A DNA stretch of 64,000 bases from Rhytidiadelphus loreus (GCA_947034895.1 OX344762.1:34576760-34640759), one strand, 5' to 3'; positions 35,889 to 47,821 are shown, counted from the first letter of the stretch. The notes: generated from the sequence alone by a model not told the origin. Numbers and translations: made by a program.

Positions 35889-36711
35889 GTAGACAAATTT
35901 CATACCAATTGAGAATCTAAAACCAACATGCATACTCAGTTATCGTTCATGCGTCTTGAGTGCGTCACCAATTCCGCGAGCATTGTCTTTAAACTGAGCA
36001 AGCTGAGTTAGTTAGGGAAAGACAGAAGTGTCCGTCAAGGTTACTCGGTGGTTCAGTGGTTTCCACAAAAAAACGGGAAAGAAAAGAAAAAAGACCTTTT
36101 CAAGCGATGACTCACAGAGGTGCATGAGACTGAGGAGCCTGCCAACTATTTCCTCAGTCAGGCTTCTGACTGCCTGTCAAGGCAAGTATTCGCAGAGGTG
36201 ACTATCCACCTAATCCCCCCAAAGCACTCTGAAGATTACGAAAAATGCTACCTGATATTAAAAGTGCACAGAGCAAACTTGCGTTTGCAGAATTCCACGT
36301 AGATTGAATGTCCGATTTCTACGAATGAGTAGTCACACCAATTCCTTGGGTGTACTGTACATACTGTACCCTCAATTACTATTCTACTGCCCTATGCCAG
36401 TCATTACTAAACAGCCTACCAAGAATGTAGAGATCACGGGGGTTGGGGGGTGTTCTACGATCGAGAGTATAAGCGCTATTTCTCAAGATCTGATGGAGAC
36501 CAGGAACTCATCCGACACACCTCATCCGACTGCATCCATTTCTGAATGACGAATTACATCAAGTCGAGAAAATTCAGGACATTCAAGCAGCAAGAGCAGT
36601 AGACTTCGACCTTCGGAATCGTACAGTCACTGTCAATGTCTAAAGCATTTTATCTAGTCAAATTATAGGAAAAATCAATTGGCGCAAACATCCTACCGCA
36701 GAAAATATATC
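35889..36711 (-). other. 3' flank of the XXT gene
   Basis: Probably includes the 3' UTR. No conserved protein on either strand. Confidence 0.4.
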
Positions 36712-38546
36712 TTATGGTTGTTGTGACTGCCGCTGCCGTTTCTTTGCTTCCGCCTCCTCCGCAATCTCCTTGTTGCGCAGAAACATTCTCTCGTCAGCTG
36801 TCAGGTCCTCTTGGTCGTCCACAGGTTTATGTTCAAATTCCTGAATATAGCCCAACGGATCCGCGGTATCCGGGCGAATTCGTTGCGTCTTGTAGGATGC
36901 CAAAGCCCTGTGGGCATACCCATACTTGTCCAGTACCTGATTATCTGCAAAATTAAAAGCTCGCTCCATTTGTGTGAAACATTCTTCCACTTCTGCATTC
37001 ACATTAAGCGAGCAGGGTTTGCACCCTACGAAGTGGGTGACGAAAGGCCACCGATCATCTCCGAATCCAGGGTGGCTCTTCGCCATCAAATTCTCGTAAG
37101 TGTAAACCACAAACTTCCAGTACCCGTGCAAGAAAAACTCCCACTCAATATGGGTCTTCGACTTCCACCTCAGGTCACCAAAGATGAGGAGATAAACAAG
37201 GGCAGACTGATCATCGGCTTCAAAAATGGGACGCTCAAACAACTTCGCAGTCAACATTTTCCCTGCAACAAATGCACGAAAAGAATCAGCGCAAGTCTAC
37301 AGATTCCAAAGTACGATGTCATAAAATCACATTACCAAGTCCTTTAGACTGACTGTCCATGCTTAAGTTCATAGACATTAGATTCATGTGGTCATCATAC
37401 TGGGTTGAGATAACGTCAGTATAGAGCAAATGGTGTTACCTCCATGTTAGTGTAATCGTAGTGACATTAGCATTAACTTGATATTACATAAGCAGCAATC
37501 AAGTCAACACTAAATCAATCATCATACCCTTCACTACAATTAAACACTCTGTTAATAGGGATCTAATGCTGTCTTTGATTGACATTCCTTACGAATACTA
37601 CTTCATCACTCAAATCGGTGCTCTTCTAGTATGGACACTACAAACGACGACCACCTTTTCAGGTCCGAAAAAAAAAGTACGTACCTGCATTGATCCGCGT
37701 CTCCCCTTCCGGACCAAAGGGGGCCCACGCGTCCAGCAAATCCAACGACCACTGACAGTTGCGGATGAGGAAGCTGCCGGTATTCGCTCCAATCCAACGA
37801 TGCTGTTCGTACAGCAGATTGTGGAAGCCATGCACGACCAGATTCTTGCCCGCGTACTTGTCCATGGGCATTTCGAAAGTGAAGTCCGTGAAGATGGCGT
37901 CGCTGTCCATCCACCAGATCCACTCCACGTCGGGGTGGTTCAACATCAGCTTCCGCAGCAACGGCAGCTTGGCCCAGAACGAGCTCATTTCCTTGTTGAA
38001 AGTGGCCATGTTGTAGAAAATCTCCAGGCCATGGATGCGGGCGTAGTCCACCCGGTTCTTGAGAAACTTGAGGTGGAAGAAGTCGCCCATGGGGTTGGCA
38101 CAAGGGCCCGGCTGCGACCCCGACACGAGGAGTGTCTTCGGCTTCCCAGTCCGCGTCTGGTTCTTGCCTGGGTTGCGCTCGTTCCAAAGGCGACGCTGCT
38201 CGTCCCAATTCGTGATCTTCGGGCCAAGCGCATAGGGTTGAATGCGATCCCACGTCTCCTCGGGCACCAACCGTCCGGCGATCACTTCATCTGGCTTCTC
38301 CTCCAACTGTGTCAACTTCCGAGTCAGCCTCCGGCCTTCCCACGTCGCGTTCTCCGCCACTGGGAAATCAGAAAAACCGGGACCTCCAGATCCGCTGGAC
38401 TGCTGCAAGGTGCCTCGCAAGACCAGTAGGGTAATCAAACCACACAGAATCGTGACCTTGTACGAATTCAAGGCCTTCATCACTCTGTGCCCCCCAGTAT
38501 CGGCCAAGATCTCGCTACCCATCGTGTCTGAAATTTCGTGGTTCAT
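36712..38546 (-). CDS. XXT: GT34 xyloglucan 6-xylosyltransferase, XXT5-like
   Basis: Two exons on the minus strand: 37685-38546 and 36712-37262, GT-AG intron splitting a Gly codon (ATGCAG|gtacgt ... ttgcag|GG); product 470 residues, close to Arabidopsis XXT5. It is a type II Golgi protein: short cytosolic tail, one membrane anchor at residues 31-48 (VTILCGLITLLVLRGTL), a stem, then the GT34 catalytic domain. Key motifs: ALGPKITNWDEQRRLW, the DxD metal/UDP-sugar site in WWMDSDAIF (D214, D216), GFHNLLYEQHRWIGANTGSF, NCQWSLDLLDAWAPFGPEG, FEADDQSALVYLL (about 301), RWPFVTHFVGCKPC and RAFNFADNQVL. The enzyme transfers xylose from UDP-xylose to the glucan backbone of xyloglucan. The first ATG in frame is 38546; a TTG 18 bases upstream is not a start. 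The C-terminus has a charged EEAEAKKRQRQSQQP tail. Galactomannan galactosyltransferase is the alternative within GT34 but less likely. Confidence 0.92.
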
Positions 38547-39400
38547 TGTGTCGACTGGACACAAAGAACAAACAGAAGAGCCGATCCCGGATAAAGCTCA
38601 ACCCCTGAAAATATCCTTCATTGAATTAAGCCTCGCCGAAAGGCTCCCCAAACCAGCCTGTGTATCTGATCACCATAAAAAAAATCAGATAGACACACAC
38701 GAAAAGAGACGACAACAAAGCCCTAGACTGCCAATGTCACCCCTTTCTCTCTCATTATCACCGCCACAACACAACACCAAACCAAAAAAAGCAGATCCAC
38801 CTCCCCCGCCTCAGCATTCCTTCACTCGCAAAAGCACACCAACCCAACTACAACCTAAACCTTCCCGTTCCACCCAAACCCCACCCACCTCACCCCACAA
38901 CCCGTCCATCCAACCAGACACACCAAAACCTAGAATCACCCCAGCATTGTCGGATCAAAAGCATTCTCATTCCCCTTCCCCACACCCAAGCAGCTCACTC
39001 ACCGTCCACCGCTAACTTAGTCCATTCTCCACCCGCCCCGCCCAATGCCACCCACACCCTCCCTTGAGTTCGTTCCTGCGAGGGCCCAGCAATGGAAGCG
39101 CACCGAGAAGGAAGCCTCGTGACGTGCAAATGGTGAAGCTGGAGGAAGGGGAAGGAAGGGCAAGGGATTAAGGAAAGGAAGCGTAGCCGACGTGGGCAGG
39201 GCTGCAGGTGGAGCTATGGCGACGAAGTGCCTAAAATTGGAATGGTTGTGGAAATCCTAGGCGTGAGGGGGGAAAGGGAAAGGGAAAGGATGAACGGAGG
39301 ACGAGTGACGGCGATGCGCGCCAGATCGGTGCGGAAACCGCGCGACGAGACGAAACGAGACTAATCGAGACGAGACGAGACGAGACGTCGTCGTGGAGAA
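38547..39400 (-). promoter_or_regulatory. XXT leader/promoter with GAGAC microsatellite
   Basis: Strongly strand-asymmetric: C/A-rich on + from 38,700 to 39,060, then purine-rich GGGAAA and GAAGG runs. An imperfect (GAGAC)n microsatellite spans about 39342-39386. No conserved coding sequence; the long + frame from 38,242 is a shadow plus low-complexity. Confidence 0.4.
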
Positions 39401-39811
39401 TTGGAAGCTGGGAAATCGCTACGAGGCGCCGATCGAGTGAGAGTTCAGTTGGGGTCGGACGCGGCTAGCGCGCTCATGCAGCCCGCCGTAAGTCACAAGC
39501 GACTAGGACCGGACGACTGGGACCTTGGTCGCCGTGATTTGGACCTGATTTTCGTGGCGCCTTCCGCCAGTCGCAGTCAGGGCCGGCGGGACTGCTCACT
39601 GCTGATGCCGAAGGGAAAATAGGCGCATTGCACACTGTTAAGCTTCAGCCCTGTGAGCGCTGTGGGGGAGGGAGGTGTAGGGTACTGTTATTTGTCCAAG
39701 TGACTTCTCACTCTTCCCAAGCGATTCTTCAATCTCTTCAGAAAAGGACCTTCCTTTATGACCAATTCAATGAAATTGAGGTAAATCATATATGTATGGA
39801 GATATTAACCC
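39401..39811. other. Intergenic, no gene seen
   Basis: GC-richer tail of the XXT promoter region; a short + frame at 39,401-39,622 has no recognisable content. Confidence 0.4.
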
Positions 39812-40583
39812 ATGAGAGCATCCCCTATCCCTACCCGAATGATTTTCATCCGGATAGGGAAGAAACCCCCACCCACCAACATTTCCTATCTCTAAAAATT
39901 TAGCGAGGGGGGGGGTCTGAATTCCCCGTATGGGATGATGGATAGGGAACTTAGAGCATCCCCACCAATGTCTTCCCTATCCCTATCTCTGTCAGGATGA
40001 AGGGGAGCACAGATGGGGATAGGGACCACTAGTTCTTCCCTAAATTTTCAACTTATTGCTAAATAGAGGTAGGGAGAAGTCAAAAGGGAACTATAGAAAT
40101 GGTAACAAGGCCAAATGAATAGTATCAATGAAGCATAACTCATGTTGGAAAGGTGAAAAGTGGTTCAGGGGTTACTCCATTTGAGTTCCCTATCCATCAT
40201 TCCATTTGGGGAATTTGGACCCTCCCTCCCAAAAATTTTAAGAATAGGAAATGTTGGTGGGGGAATTTTCTTCCCTATCCGGATGAAAATAATTTGGATA
40301 GGGATAGGAAAGCCACTGGTGGAGATGCTCTCAAGTGGAGTAATCCCTAAACCACTTTTCCCCTTTCCAACATGAATTGTGTTTCATTGATTCATGGGAG
40401 TACTATTCATTTGACCTTGTCATTATTCTATGGTTTTGTTTTGACTTCTTCCTACTTCTATTTAGCAATAAGTTGAAAGCTTAGGGTAGAACTAGTTGGG
40501 GCTTGCCTTCCCTATCCCCATCTTTTCTCTCTTTCATCCCAACAAAGATAAGGATAGGGAAGCCACTGGTGGAGATGCTTTAA
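39812..40583. mobile_element. Split outer copy of the GAGCATC MITE interrupted by the inner copy
   Basis: 39,812-39,950 (GAGCATCCCCTATCCC ... GGGAACTT) is the reverse complement of the right half of the inner element. 40,334-40,583 (ATTACTCC-type inner edge out to CCACTGGTGGAGATGC) is the reverse complement of its left half. Together they make one copy in the minus orientation, split at its middle by the full-length plus-orientation copy at 39,954-40,330. Confidence 0.7.
39954..40330 (+). mobile_element. GAGCATC MITE, full copy (377 bp)
   Basis: The ends are GAGCATCCCCACCAATG, then TTCCCTATCCCTATC, and inversely GATAGGGATAGGAA, then CCACTGGTGGAGATGCTC; inverted repeats of roughly 33 bases with few changes. 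Adjacent trinucleotides are TTA (39951-39953) and TCA (40331-40333), compatible with a 3-bp target duplication after one mutation, as in PIF/Harbinger elements. No coding capacity. Confidence 0.75.
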
Positions 40584-42179
40584 AGGACCAAGAGGCCCCT
40601 TGGGAGATTCTTTGTAGTTTAGGTAGGTTCCTATGACCTCAATTTTTGGTGAATTTTTTTTTAAACTTTTTCATAAGATAGTAGAACTTATTAGCTTCAT
40701 GGAAATATAATTTTTTATTTCAATCGGTGCCCAAGAGCAAAAGTTATGCCATCTTAAAATTAATTTTCACATCACTAGGCAAAAAAAATCCACAAAAACT
40801 TCAAATAATTTATTTTTTTGAATTTTTGCTTATAGATATTATTTATGTCTACAAGTGAAGCTTTGATTCATTCCATTTGGATTAGTGATGTGAAAGTTAT
40901 GGAAAATCTTGTTTTTCAGGCAATGACATCTTTTAGAAAATATAACTTATAGGATTCGTTTCTTAATGCAATTTTCACAATTTTTCAAAAAAAATTGTTT
41001 GACAAGGTTCAATTTGCTTGCTAGAACAATATCACCTTATTGTGTTTCAATGCTATCTTAGAGCTATTGACAATTTAGTTTTTCTTTCAATCTTAGACCT
41101 ACTTCTGCTTAATAATTTTTTAAAGAATGATAATCAGGTGTGTGTTTTTTGAAAAAAAAATCCAAAACTTCCTACTCAATTCTTCAACACTAAATTTTTT
41201 AATTCAAAGTCTACAACGCAATTTTTTTCCACAAATGGCGGTCAAAGTCATTTGAAATTGCAGGTTAGAGTTCAAAAAATAAGTTCCAACTTTGAATGTT
41301 GATATCTTCCAATTTGTATAGTGAAACTTCGTGAAATGTTTACCATATGATTCCAAACAAGTAAAGTACAAGATCCTACAATTAGATTCTAAATTTTTCT
41401 TCTTTTTTGTTCTCTTGGATTAAAACAACAAAATGACAATTTTGAGTGTTTTTTGACCCTCCAAAATGGCCTTGGTTTCGTAGGGGTTAAGAAAAATTGG
41501 CAAAAAATTCTAAAAGGATCTAAGTGGTAAAGGGTATACCGTTTAGTGCATGAATCTTTTATTGACTTTTTGGATTTTGTTGCTTATAACTTTGTACAAA
41601 TACATACTTTGCCTCAATTTCATCCAATTAGTCATAGAAGAAGGTCATTTTTTAAAAGTTAAAAAATCACTTGGGAAGAGTGAGAAATCACTTGGACAAA
41701 TAACATTACTCTCGTAGCACTCTATTTTTCATCTTGAATATGAATGTCAAAATATTTATAGGTTAGGATCAAACCTCTTTGTAGTCAGAATTAGCCAAAT
41801 CTATACATGAGACAAATGAAATTATGAAATTCTATACGGAAGTGTGCAATCATGCAAGACTAGAATTAGAATTGTTGACGTGCAAAAACTTTGGCTACAA
41901 ATCTTGAAAAGCAAGAGATATGAGAATTTAATAATTGAAAAAAAAAATTAAACCAATTTGGCTTGAACATTTGGATTGTTCATAGTTTGACAACAAGGCA
42001 ATGCTACTCCTAAAAATGTAAACTTCTTTTTCACATTGATGTGAAAGCATAATTATCAAATTCAACATACTAAGGCAATTCCCACTTTGAAATATATAAA
42101 AATTCTTACACAACATAGAAAGTCATATCATAGATTGTAGATTAAATACGTCTAAACATATGTTAAAATTGAGGGGGAA
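40584..42179. other. Intergenic repeats, no gene seen
   Basis: 40,620-40,760 is related to 27,930-28,080 (CAATCGGTGCCCAAGAGCAAAA vs a similar stretch). A TTAA-family end TAGGGG-TTAA lies at 41481-41490. No coding region. Confidence 0.5.
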
Positions 42180-42391
42180 GCAGTGATGTCATATGCATGG
42201 TTATTTGTAGCTTCATGATTTTTATAGAAAGTCAGTTTGGTTGAGTTCTTGTAGTAATGGCAAAGAAAGGAAAAACTTGCAAAAATGAAGATCTCATATT
42301 AAGATTTTTTTTTGGCTATAATTTATTTTGTCTACAAAGCTCTATGTCTACATTCTCCCTTTCTATTTGGGATTGATAGGGGGTAAGTTTA
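42180..42391 (+). repeat. Degenerate relative of the CEP104 intronic MITE
   Basis: Matches 55,590-55,774 block by block: GCTTCATGATTTTT, AAACTTGCAAA, GAAGATC, GGCTATAATTTATTTTGTCT, TCTACATTCT, then GGGATTGATAGGGGGTAAG where the intronic copy has GGGATCTTAGGGG-TTAA. The left end is not recognisable. Confidence 0.65.
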
Positions 42392-42426
42392 CCTATAATT
42401 GTCACTAATAGCAACTGAGTATATTT

Positions 42427-42640
42427 TGGTGAGGGTTGCTAGCATGTAAACTTAGGATCCTAAGTCCATGAGCCTAGGAATCTAAGTACCTATGTTATAG
42501 GTGTCTATGTTATAGACACTTTCCATGGTTATAGATAACTATGTTGTAGGTGTCTATGTTATATATACCTTCTATGGTTATAGGATATTTGTGCTATAGG
42601 TACATATATTATAGACACCTTCAATGATTGTAGAGTTTAA
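42427..42640 (+). mobile_element. GCTAGCA TIR/minisatellite element, right end missing
   Basis: The left end reads GGGTTGCTAGCATGTAAAC and GAGCCTAGGAATCTAAG, followed by degenerate ACCTATGTTATAGGTGTC units and TTCTATGGTTATAG, as in the complete copy at 6,583-7,049. The right inverted repeat is absent. Confidence 0.6.
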
Positions 42641-42699
42641 AATTTAGGGTTGCATTTCTAACCTACAATGTCTTGGTCAATTGAAGGACTTCAAAAGAT

Positions 42700-43270
42700 T
42701 TTGAAGAAACTAATGAGAGCCTTTGGGACTTAATTATTTTACAAAACAAAGGCCAAAGAAATTTCGAATTAAAAATAAATAAAATATGAAAGTTGAAAGG
42801 TTTTTTTAACTAACCCATCGGGTTTAGAACTTTGAGGGTTTTCAGTATTGACAAATATAGATTTCAGTAGCTATTGATCAACAAACACTTCTAAAGTTGA
42901 CTATAATGGGTTCACAATTATCAAGACTTCAACATCAAGTGAAGTCTATGAACTTGTAACCTTCAAAGGACAAGCCTATTACCACTTTTTCAAACTTCAT
43001 TTGTAAATACCTATGAATTTGATTTTTTGTATTCATTTTTTATAGATGTGATTATATGTCTTCTATTAGTAGTAAAAATTTGAAATTATCATGAATTTCT
43101 ACATAAAAATGAAATAATTTATATCAAATGTAATTGGTGCTCAAAAATCTGAAAACTTTTCCGTAGGTTTATAATATGGTGTACAACATCATGGTGCAAT
43201 TTTTTTATCATGTCACTCTAAAATTAGAAAATTAGCACTCCATGGTTACAAACCCAAAGTTCAACTTGTT
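42700..43270 (+). repeat. Long diverged direct repeat, copy 1
   Basis: Shares ordered blocks with 47,110-47,600: ATATGAAAGTTGAAAGG, TATTGACAAATATAGA, CTATTGATCAACA, AATGGGTTCACAATT, AGTAGTAAAAATTT, GCTCAAAAATCTGAAA, TAGGTTTATA and AACATCATGGT. The copies flank a ~3.9-kb interval. Ends do not read TG...CA, so these are not obvious LTRs. Confidence 0.6.
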
Positions 43271-43639
43271 ATTGAATTCAACTTATTCAAGTAATGACCT
43301 TGAAGTTGGAATTGTTTTAGCCAATTTTTGGAGTGACCATTGGAGTTACTTTATGCATTAACAAATACACGGGTGACTTTGTGACAAATACACAATATCA
43401 ATATAAAGGTGCAACAAAAAAAAATATTGGAATAAAATCATGAAAAAACTAATGGTGGAATGAAGCCAAGATGAAAACAACATAATTTTAAACAATTAAA
43501 ATTGAAGTCTCTAAAGAATTTAATGTTTTTTTTAAATGAAGGAGTTGAGAGTTTTTTGAGGGAACCAAATAGAAAACAAGGTTGTCATAGTGTGTAGACG
43601 TTTGGTTTGCCCGTCTAATGAAGTCAACGGATAGTTGGG

Positions 43640-43915
43640 CGCGAACGAAATCCATAGAGGTGCAGACGTAAGACAGGGCGCAAACGGAATCTGTAGGGGC
43701 ACAAACGTAAGATAGGGCGCGGACAGAATCGGAAGGGGCACGGACGTAAGACAGAGCATGGACAGAATCTGTAGGGGCATGGACTTAAGAGAAGGCGCAA
43801 ACAAAATTTGTAGGGGCATAGACGTAAGACAAGGCATGGACAAAATTTGTAGGGGCACGAACATAAGACAGGGCGCGGATGTCATCCTAGTGGGGCGTGA
43901 ATAGGAAGTCAAGGC
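43640..43915. repeat. 39-bp minisatellite, about seven units
   Basis: Units run GGGCGCGGACAGAATC, then GTAGGGGCACGGACGTAAGACA, with substitutions. Because 39 is a multiple of three, an open minus-strand frame of repeated 13-residue blocks results; this is not a gene. Confidence 0.85.
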
Positions 43916-44198
43916 ATGGACGGATGGTTTGACGTGGACGTCATTCCAGCAGGTTGTGGAAATAGAATTGCCCCTTTGAACAAGTGAAATTTTCTGTTGA
44001 ATGTGAACTATAATTATTATATTTTGGTAAATAAAATTATGGTTGCATCCTTACACAATCCCATTAGAGCCTACCAAATTTCAGCTTTAAAAAATCTAAA
44101 ACTCCATTTTTGGTGAATTTTTAAGTCAATTTTCATGATTTTACAAAGTAGTATATTGCAAGCAATTGGTGGTGAATTTTTTAAGTTTGATTGTGGAT

Positions 44199-44729
44199 AT
44201 AAGGTAAACCAGCCTATGACAGGTAGAATGGTTGGTTTGCTATATTCACATTTTTGAAAAAAATTTAAAAAAATTCTCTATGAAGATAAACATGAGGAAT
44301 GCAGAGAGCAAGTGAAATTTTATGAATTTTTGAATTTTTGAAGTCTGCTGTGCAGTTGGCTTTAAAGAGTCTGTAGACTACCCCAAATCAGCAAAAAAGT
44401 GTTTCCATGATGGTCATCTAACCACCTAATGCAGTCAAAACATTTTCTAACATGGCTCCAAGATTTCCTAATATGGACATGACATGAAAGAATTACAAAA
44501 TAACTTTTTACTACCAGTTTACACTGAAAATGGGTAAGTGTCCTAAGACAGTTACCAATAACTTCATGACCATTTCCCAAGGCTTTGATTATGGCCACAA
44601 ATTAATCAAATGCAGTTCTAACCCCATTTATTGGAAAAAGTTTGTCATGGGTTGATTTAAGACTGTAATGGGTAGTTCTCTAGGAGCCTGTCATAGGAGA
44701 TTTGCCTGTCATAGGCTGGTTTACCTTAT
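44199..44729. mobile_element. 531-bp element with perfect 25-bp terminal inverted repeats
   Basis: Positions 44199-44223 (starting ATAAGGTAAACCAGCCTATG) are the exact reverse complement of 44705-44729 (ending AGGCTGGTTTACCTTAT). The interior has no convincing coding frame. Flanks are T/A-rich and no target duplication is certain. Perfect ends in otherwise decayed surroundings indicate a relatively recent insertion. Confidence 0.75.
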
Positions 44730-46524
44730 GTATAGAACATCCACACGCACATCTTTCCCTTCGCAAACATCTCCAAAATAGTTTTACAATTTTTTCTATA
44801 GAAATTTTAATATTGAGATCACAATACTCAAATGTTGTAAAATAGATATTTTTTTATTATAATTAGATATTTCAATTTTTCCTTCTAGCGGTGATTAATT
44901 TCATACATTTGAAAATCATGGTGCAATTGTTTTGCCAAAATATAGTTAAAATCTAAAAATATCTATTTTACAATGTTTGAATGTATGATATTCAAACTGA
45001 GCCCTTACTAGGAGCTTATATTTTTGTTATTTAATGGGGTATTCTTTAATATGAAACATGTGCATATGGATGTTTTTCTACATATATATGCAATGAAATT
45101 TAAAAAATTCATCATCAATTGTTTTCAATCAAATATTATATAAAACTAGAAAAATTGTCTTCAAAAATTCACTATAAATGGAATTTTGCTTCTTTGAAAC
45201 TGAGATTTGGTAGGCTTAAGCAAAATTGAATAAGAGTTGAGTATTAGTTATGCAAGATAAGAATGTCAATTTTAATTATATTTTATGCCTAAATCTTTAA
45301 CTGCCTCAAAAGGCAATTTGTAAATGAACTAAATCTAATAGTACAAGTGTGATCTTGTTAAGTGCAATTGCTCGGATTTTTTGCATGGATAAAAGGAGAG
45401 ATTTTTTGAATTCAATGGCTAAAGTCTTGCAATCTACATGGTAGAAATGTCTAAAAATTTTCCCATCTCTTCTCTAATAAGAGTACTAGAAGATCTTCTA
45501 GTTAGTCTAAAATGTTGTTTTCCCTAATACTCTATGCTTGTACTAGAAATGGCATTTTGGGGGTGTTTTGGGTGAAAACATAGTCTTATACAATTATGGG
45601 TTAAACTAACAAAAGATAAAAAAAAAAAAATCTTTCTATTTAAGAAAAAGAAAAGTTAGAAATTTACTTTATAAATTGGTTATATATTCTCTAAATAAAT
45701 AAATAATTGTTTAATATGATGTTGAAATATAAAAGTTAAATGTTCTTAACAATATTCAATGCACTTTATATCTTTCAATTTAATGTTATATTTTTTAATT
45801 TTTTAATTACAATGTTTTTTAATTAAAATAAATATTAAATTATAGATCATTATTTATAAAACTTACGATATTTTTAAAATGTTTATTTTATTTTATTTCA
45901 TATATTTTTTTCATATATTTTTTGAAGTAAAGTTCCCCAATATTTGAGGAAGTAAAGAATGAGAAGTCTGGTGTCAAGAAAAGAGACATATTGTTCCATA
46001 AAGTATCTTGCAAGTTGCAAAAAAATATAATTTTTAACGTGAATTAAAAATCAATGCCTTGTAGCAATTATCTCCCAAAATTCACTCTTCAACATGAATC
46101 TAAGAAAAACAAAATTATACAAACAAAGCCTTCACAAAAAATAACCATTTGCTCTTGTGGAGAAAATATGAACATTAAAGAATTTTATGGTCCAAGTTTC
46201 TATCATTCAATATGTTTTAAAGAATGAACTTCCCAAGTTTTAGTTTTTTTTGTGGTTCAAACTAGATTTCAAGTGTTTGAAGAAGTAATGAATGAGAAGT
46301 TCCGCCACAAGAAAAGAAAAATGTTGTTCCATGAAGTCACTTGCAAATCCTTGTCAGAAAAGTTCTTAATGTAAGCATTTGACTTTCATGCATGTACTTG
46401 AAGATATTTCTCGAATTGAAAATAAGAGCTAGCTGCAATTTAATGGTTTCCCTCTCTCCATGGAAAGGAGGAATCTCATGTCCAAGGGAATTTGAAAGGC
46501 CCACCTACTTTGTTGCATGATTGA

Positions 46525-46945
46525 CGTCCACGCCCTAACTTGAAGTCCGTGCCCTTAATTGAAGTCTGTGCCCTTTATTGAAGTTTGTGCCCTAATGTCC
46601 GCGCCTTGGCATGAAGTCCGGACCTTGAATTGAAGTATGCACCCTGATGTCCACATCCTGACCTAAAATTTGCATTGTGACTTGAAGTCCGCGCCCTGAC
46701 TTGAAGTTCGCGTCGTGACTTGAAGTCCGCGCCTTGATGTCCACACCCTAATCTTTCGTCCGCGCCATGACATCTTTGATTCATGAGCGCCCCCTGAAGT
46801 TTTGCATTTTGGATGAATTGTCATTCCTTGCGTCCGCGCCTTGTTGATGACGTTTGCGCCTTGATGGTCCGCGTCCACGCCTTAACGGTGACGCCTTAAC
46901 ATCCACGCCCACACAATAGCGTTTCCGCCCAACCTCAATGTCCGC
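46525..46945. repeat. About 20-bp-unit GC-rich minisatellite
   Basis: Repeats of CTTGAAGTCCGCGCCCTGA and variants (TTGATGTCCACACC, GCGTCCGCGCC), degenerating to the right. The complementary strand reads GGGCGCGGAC, as in the array at 43.6-43.9 kb. Confidence 0.85.
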
Positions 46946-47109
46946 ACCTTAATTCCAATATTATGACACATCACAAAATGACATGTCATTCAGAAAAATT
47001 CCATGGCTTACGAAATGAAAGCTATCTAGACCATCTCGACGTCCGGTTCGGTTCGCCCGTCTGTCCATTTCGTCCGATGACCTTGACCTATTATGACAAC
47101 CTTGATGGA

Positions 47110-47600
47110 AAACTTTGAAGTTCAATTCATTTTCCAAACCAAATGGCCATAAAAATTCGATTAGAATTTGAATTAAAAAAATATGAGAGTTGAAAGGGTT
47201 TGCTTTGCAACTATAGATTCCAAAGTTTTTTTGGAGGGAGGGGGTATTGACAATTATAGAGTTCAATGTTGGCTATTGGTCAACATACAACTCCCAAATC
47301 CAATATAATGAGTTTACAATTGCCCTTGAACAATTGCCAAGACTTTAGTTGCAGAGAAGTGATTACCTATCTTTTATTAGTTGTAATAATTTACATTTTT
47401 GTGGATTTTTTTTGAAATTACTATGAATTTGTAAATAAAAAGTGGTTTTTTTAATTTCAAGCACAATATATGCTCAAAAAATCTAGAAATCTCTTTATAG
47501 GTTTATATTAGAGTGTAGAACATCATGGTACATATGTTTTTTATTATGTCATATTAAACTTAAAAAATCAACATTCCATGGGCACAAATTTGTTTTTACA
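47110..47600 (+). repeat. Long diverged direct repeat, copy 2
   Basis: Matches 42,700-43,270 in the same orientation (ATATGAGAGTTGAAAGGG, CTATTGGTCAACA, TGAGTTTACAATTG, GCTCAAAAAATCTAGAAA, TAGGTTTATATTAG, AACATCATGGTACA). Confidence 0.6.
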
Positions 47601-47821
47601 AATTGTTGGTGAATATTTCAAAGGGTTTTTTAATATTTTAAGTAGACTTACAAATGAATAGCTAAAGAGTATTAATGAAAAAACTATTAAAAACTATTAA
47701 AAAATAGTTTTTAAAAAATATTCATAGATATTAAATAGTTTTTTAAAACTATCTAATAGTTTTTTTAGCTTTAATATCTATGTAAAATTCCCATCACCAA
47801 AGTCTCTTGACCCAAAAAAAT

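Larger units (their letters stand above)
43578..47103. mobile_element. Candidate ~3.5-kb non-autonomous DNA element with subterminal GC-rich arrays
   Basis: Termini are the 12-bp inverted repeat AAGGTTGTCATA (43578-43589) and TATGACAACCTT (47092-47103). Next to each end lies a GC-rich tandem array that stands out from the AT-rich interior: about 43,640-43,915 on the left and about 46,525-46,945 on the right. Their units share GGGCGCGGAC on opposite strands. Subterminal repeat arrays of this kind are transposase-binding regions in large plant DNA elements. There is no transposase and a second TIR element is nested inside (44,199-44,729). The target duplication could not be defined. Confidence 0.5.

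Noticed and set aside
37566..38429. 287-codon + strand frame
   Set aside because: Antisense shadow of XXT exon 1, which carries the full GT34 motif set.
43532..43912. 126-codon minus frame with repeated SMPLQILFAP-like blocks
   Set aside because: A translated 39-bp minisatellite; the frame stays open only because 39 is a multiple of three.
42700..47600. LTR retrotransposon bracketed by the long direct repeats
   Set aside because: No TG...CA ends, no primer-binding site or polypurine tract seen, and no gag or pol coding remains between the copies.
47690..47790. AT-rich palindromic stretch with ATAGATATTAAA arms
   Set aside because: Low-complexity A/T sequence folds easily; no flanking duplication or second copy supports an element.
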